In this document: positions 62,662 to 64,000 of the stretch, piece by piece | How the letters are laid out: every line of letters starts with the position of its first letter | Numbering within the stretch: the stretch's first letter is position 1 | Assembly: GCF_004295345.1 (NCBI RefSeq) | Contig: NZ_CP036200.1 | Location: forward strand, 3,907,501-3,971,500 | Length of the DNA: 64,000 bases | DNA from: Shewanella maritima | GTDB taxonomy: Bacteria > Pseudomonadota > Gammaproteobacteria > Enterobacterales > Shewanellaceae | Direction: 5' to 3' | The notes under the pieces: model-generated | The model's database searches: none | The model's input: the letters and a program-made list of their open reading frames with translations, nothing else | What the model was told of the DNA's origin: nothing | Made by a program: the position numbers and the translations under genes

Positions 62662-62940
62662 ATGGTACAAGCCACTGCTAGACATTTACTGGTAGATTCA
62701 GAAGCACAATGTGAGGCACTGAAAACTGAAATCGCCAACGGCGCGGATTTTGCGGATGTAGCTAAAGCCCACTCATCTTGCCCATCTGGTGCGCAAGGTG
62801 GTGACCTAGGCTCGTTTGGCCCCGGTATGATGGTTAAAGAGTTTGACGAGGTTGTGTTTAGTGCGCCGCTGAATGTGGTTCAAGGGCCAGTTAAAACTCA
62901 GTTTGGCTATCACTTACTAGAAGTGACTAGCCGCGGTTAG
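62662..62940 (+). CDS. ppiC: PpiC, parvulin-type peptidyl-prolyl isomerase
   Basis: 92-aa single-domain parvulin with no signal peptide, so cytoplasmic. Core residues are visible: ARHLLV (about 6-11), CPSGAQGGDLGSFGPGMMVKEFDEVVF (about 41-67) and QFGYHLLEV near the C-terminus. The length and the HLLVDSE...C pattern match E. coli PpiC. It isomerises X-Pro bonds in protein folding. Good Shine-Dalgarno (AGGAG) 8 nt before the ATG. A terminator follows. Confidence 0.95.
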   Translation: MVQATARHLLVDSEAQCEALKTEIANGADFADVAKAHSSCPSGAQGGDLGSFGPGMMVKEFDEVVFSAPLNVVQGPVKTQFGYHLLEVTSRG

Positions 62941-62958
62941 CTGTTACCTTCTATTGAG

Positions 62959-62982
62959 AAGGCGACTTTAGGTCGCCTTTTT
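62959..62982 (+). terminator. ppiC terminator
   Basis: AAGGCGAC / GTCGCCTT stem, short loop, then TTTTTT. Confidence 0.9.
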
Positions 62983-63028
62983 TATTGCCTAATTTCATGA
63001 GTTTTACACCATTCCAGGAGGAGGCTAA

Positions 63029-63565
63029 ATGGAAATAGCCCTATATACCGACAGGTTAAAAATACGCAATTTGCAAGCAAGTGATTGGCCCTTTGTACTC
63101 GCAATTCAAACTAACCCTAGTGTTAACCAATACATAAGGGATGTTGAAGATGAACAAACGATTAGGCGTAAGTTTGAGCAGCGCCTAGAGCTACCAGAGT
63201 TTGACAGTGGTGAATGGTTCTCCTTGGCAATTGAGCGTATCGGCACCCGCGAGCTTGTCGGCATTACAGGCTTTTGCTGTGCTTGCTCGCAAAGTCAGCG
63301 TGCTGAAGTCGGTTATGTTATTGCACCTGAGTTTCAAGGTCTTGGTTTCGCTAGCGAAAGTCTCGAAGCTGTGATTGATTGGGGGGCACACCAATTTAGC
63401 ATTCGTAAGTTTGTCGCTCATTGTGCAGCAGCTAACCTTGAATCACAACGGGTACTACAAAAGTCAGGTTTTATGCAAGAAGGATTACTCAAGCAACATA
63501 CTGTGGTCAATGGTAAAGCACATGATGATGTGTGTTTTGGTTTACTTTCAAAGCAACGTGTTTAA
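63029..63565 (+). CDS. GNAT family N-acetyltransferase (RimJ/RimL type)
   Basis: 178-aa acetyltransferase. It has TDRLKIRNLQASDWPFVLAI at the start, VGYVIAPEFQGLGFASES (about 97-114; acetyl-CoA loop, Q-x-x-G-x-A variant) and AANLESQRVLQKSGFMQEG near the end, all typical of RimJ/RimL-like enzymes. A near-perfect Shine-Dalgarno (AGGAGG) precedes the ATG. Acceptor unknown. It is not closely alike to the GNAT gene at 25 kb and lies alone between ppiC and feoA. Confidence 0.88.
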   Translation: MEIALYTDRLKIRNLQASDWPFVLAIQTNPSVNQYIRDVEDEQTIRRKFEQRLELPEFDSGEWFSLAIERIGTRELVGITGFCCACSQSQRAEVGYVIAPEFQGLGFASESLEAVIDWGAHQFSIRKFVAHCAAANLESQRVLQKSGFMQEGLLKQHTVVNGKAHDDVCFGLLSKQRV

Positions 63566-63697
63566 GAAGCTTCAAACAACTCGGTAGACGAAGTATCAAG
63601 CGAGTTAACCCCGTGCCTAACAAATGCTAACACAATGTAAATCTTGGCAGCAGCGCTAGGATGTTGGCGATATTTATCACATAATGCAAAACATAAG

Positions 63698-63712
63698 TGA
63701 AAACTATTCTCG
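63698..63712 (+). promoter_or_regulatory. Candidate Fur box upstream of feoA
   Basis: TGAAAACTATTCTCG matches the 7-1-7 Fur consensus (TGATAAT-N-ATTATCA) at 10 of 14 informative positions, 92 bp before the feoA ATG. Confidence 0.5.
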
Positions 63713-63804
63713 TTTCGATGCCAAAGTTTGATCCAAGTTTAGTTTTTTCAATGTACCCACATATAGAATATGTCAGTCAAAAAAGAAGTTAAGGTGAAAG
63801 CTTG

Positions 63805-64000
63805 ATGAAACTCAGTGAACTCAATCCTGGAGATCGCGCCACAATTGCTGAAATAGGGCAATTGTCACTTCCGCAAACGGTGAAACGTAAACTTTTATCT
63901 ATGGGCATTACACCAAATACCCAGTTTTCTTTAATTCGTCGTGCACCTATGGGCTCAGGGCTAGAGCTAGACTTGCGTGGAAGCAAATTATGTATGCGCC
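63805..64000 (+). CDS. feoA: FeoA, ferrous iron transport accessory protein (3'-truncated by window edge)
   Basis: The first 65 residues of FeoA, a small SH3-like cytoplasmic protein that works with the FeoB G-protein transporter. MKLSELNPGDRATIAEIG and the typical KRKLLSMGITPNTQFSLIRRAPMG...ELDLRGSKLCMR match the family. The rest of the gene, and presumably feoB, lie outside the window. An upstream Fur-like site suggests iron control. The ATG has AGGTG upstream. Confidence 0.93.
   Translation, partial: MKLSELNPGDRATIAEIGQLSLPQTVKRKLLSMGITPNTQFSLIRRAPMGSGLELDLRGSKLCMR

Overview
The window looks like chromosomal DNA of a Shewanella species (Gammaproteobacteria, Alteromonadales). The main evidence is a complete omcA / mtrC-mtrA-mtrB extracellular electron-transfer locus (three decaheme cytochromes plus the MtrB barrel). 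It sits beside a glycerate-use locus, a dinG-polB-porin block and a TonB2-type energising operon, an arrangement I associate with Shewanella. Housekeeping blocks keep gamma-proteobacterial synteny: prmB-aroC-yfcL, rmf-fabA-lonH, and uvrY-uvrC-pgsA-tRNA(Gly-Cys-Leu). I see no prophage, CRISPR array or complete insertion sequence. Species cannot be decided from this.

Layout. 1-5.5 kb: prmB (5' end cut), aroC, an MFS permease, a COG3199 ATP-NAD kinase, yfcL and a TrmH-family RNA methyltransferase. 5.6-6.4 kb: three initiator-tRNA genes on the minus strand with a strong promoter, followed by two decayed tandem copies. 6.6-13 kb: rlmKL, a glutaredoxin-like gene, uup (split by a one-base frameshift) and a DUF3466 surface protein. 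13-16.4 kb: a decamer tandem repeat, rmf, fabA with a FabR-type operator, and lonH. 16.4-18.7 kb: a 264-bp MITE-like element, tRNA-Ser and an orphan HlyD-type adaptor. 18.8-23.3 kb: yjbQ, uvrY, uvrC, pgsA and tRNA Gly-Cys-Leu followed by a decayed tRNA-Leu duplicate. 23.3-28 kb: a MocR-type regulator whose PLP site is lost, a second MITE copy, a GNAT gene and panP. 28-32 kb: glycerate kinase, GntP-family permease and SdaR/CdaR regulator. 32-40 kb: mtrB, mtrA, mtrC and omcA, all on the minus strand. 40.5-46.3 kb: 4.5S RNA, a ComFB-like gene, a deacetylase-family gene, a DUF2057 gene, priC, yfcA and dinG. 46.4-50.2 kb: polB, divergent from dinG across a LexA box, then a porin. 50.8-59.8 kb: a TonB-dependent receptor, a 2OG-Fe(II)-oxygenase-like gene, and a six-gene operon (DUF3450, TtpC, ExbB2, ExbD2, TonB2, TPR). 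60-64 kb: a degenerate GGDEF protein, a DUF885 lipoprotein, ppiC, a GNAT gene and the start of feoA behind a Fur-like site.

How it works together. OmcA, MtrC, MtrA and MtrB form the outer-membrane conduit that passes respiratory electrons to extracellular acceptors. FeoA at the far end belongs to ferrous iron uptake. The receptor and TonB2 operon form an outer-membrane import module. The glycerate genes form a regulator-permease-kinase cassette, and dinG and polB share one SOS operator.

Most notable for a second look: the uup frameshift; decayed tandem tRNA copies behind two separate tRNA clusters; a paired two-hairpin MITE; a MocR regulator with Asp at the PLP-lysine position; a perfect 12-bp inverted repeat covering the putative -35 of the TonB2 operon; and an exactly phased 10-bp tandem repeat upstream of rmf. 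I found no clearly new multi-gene system; these are the best leads.
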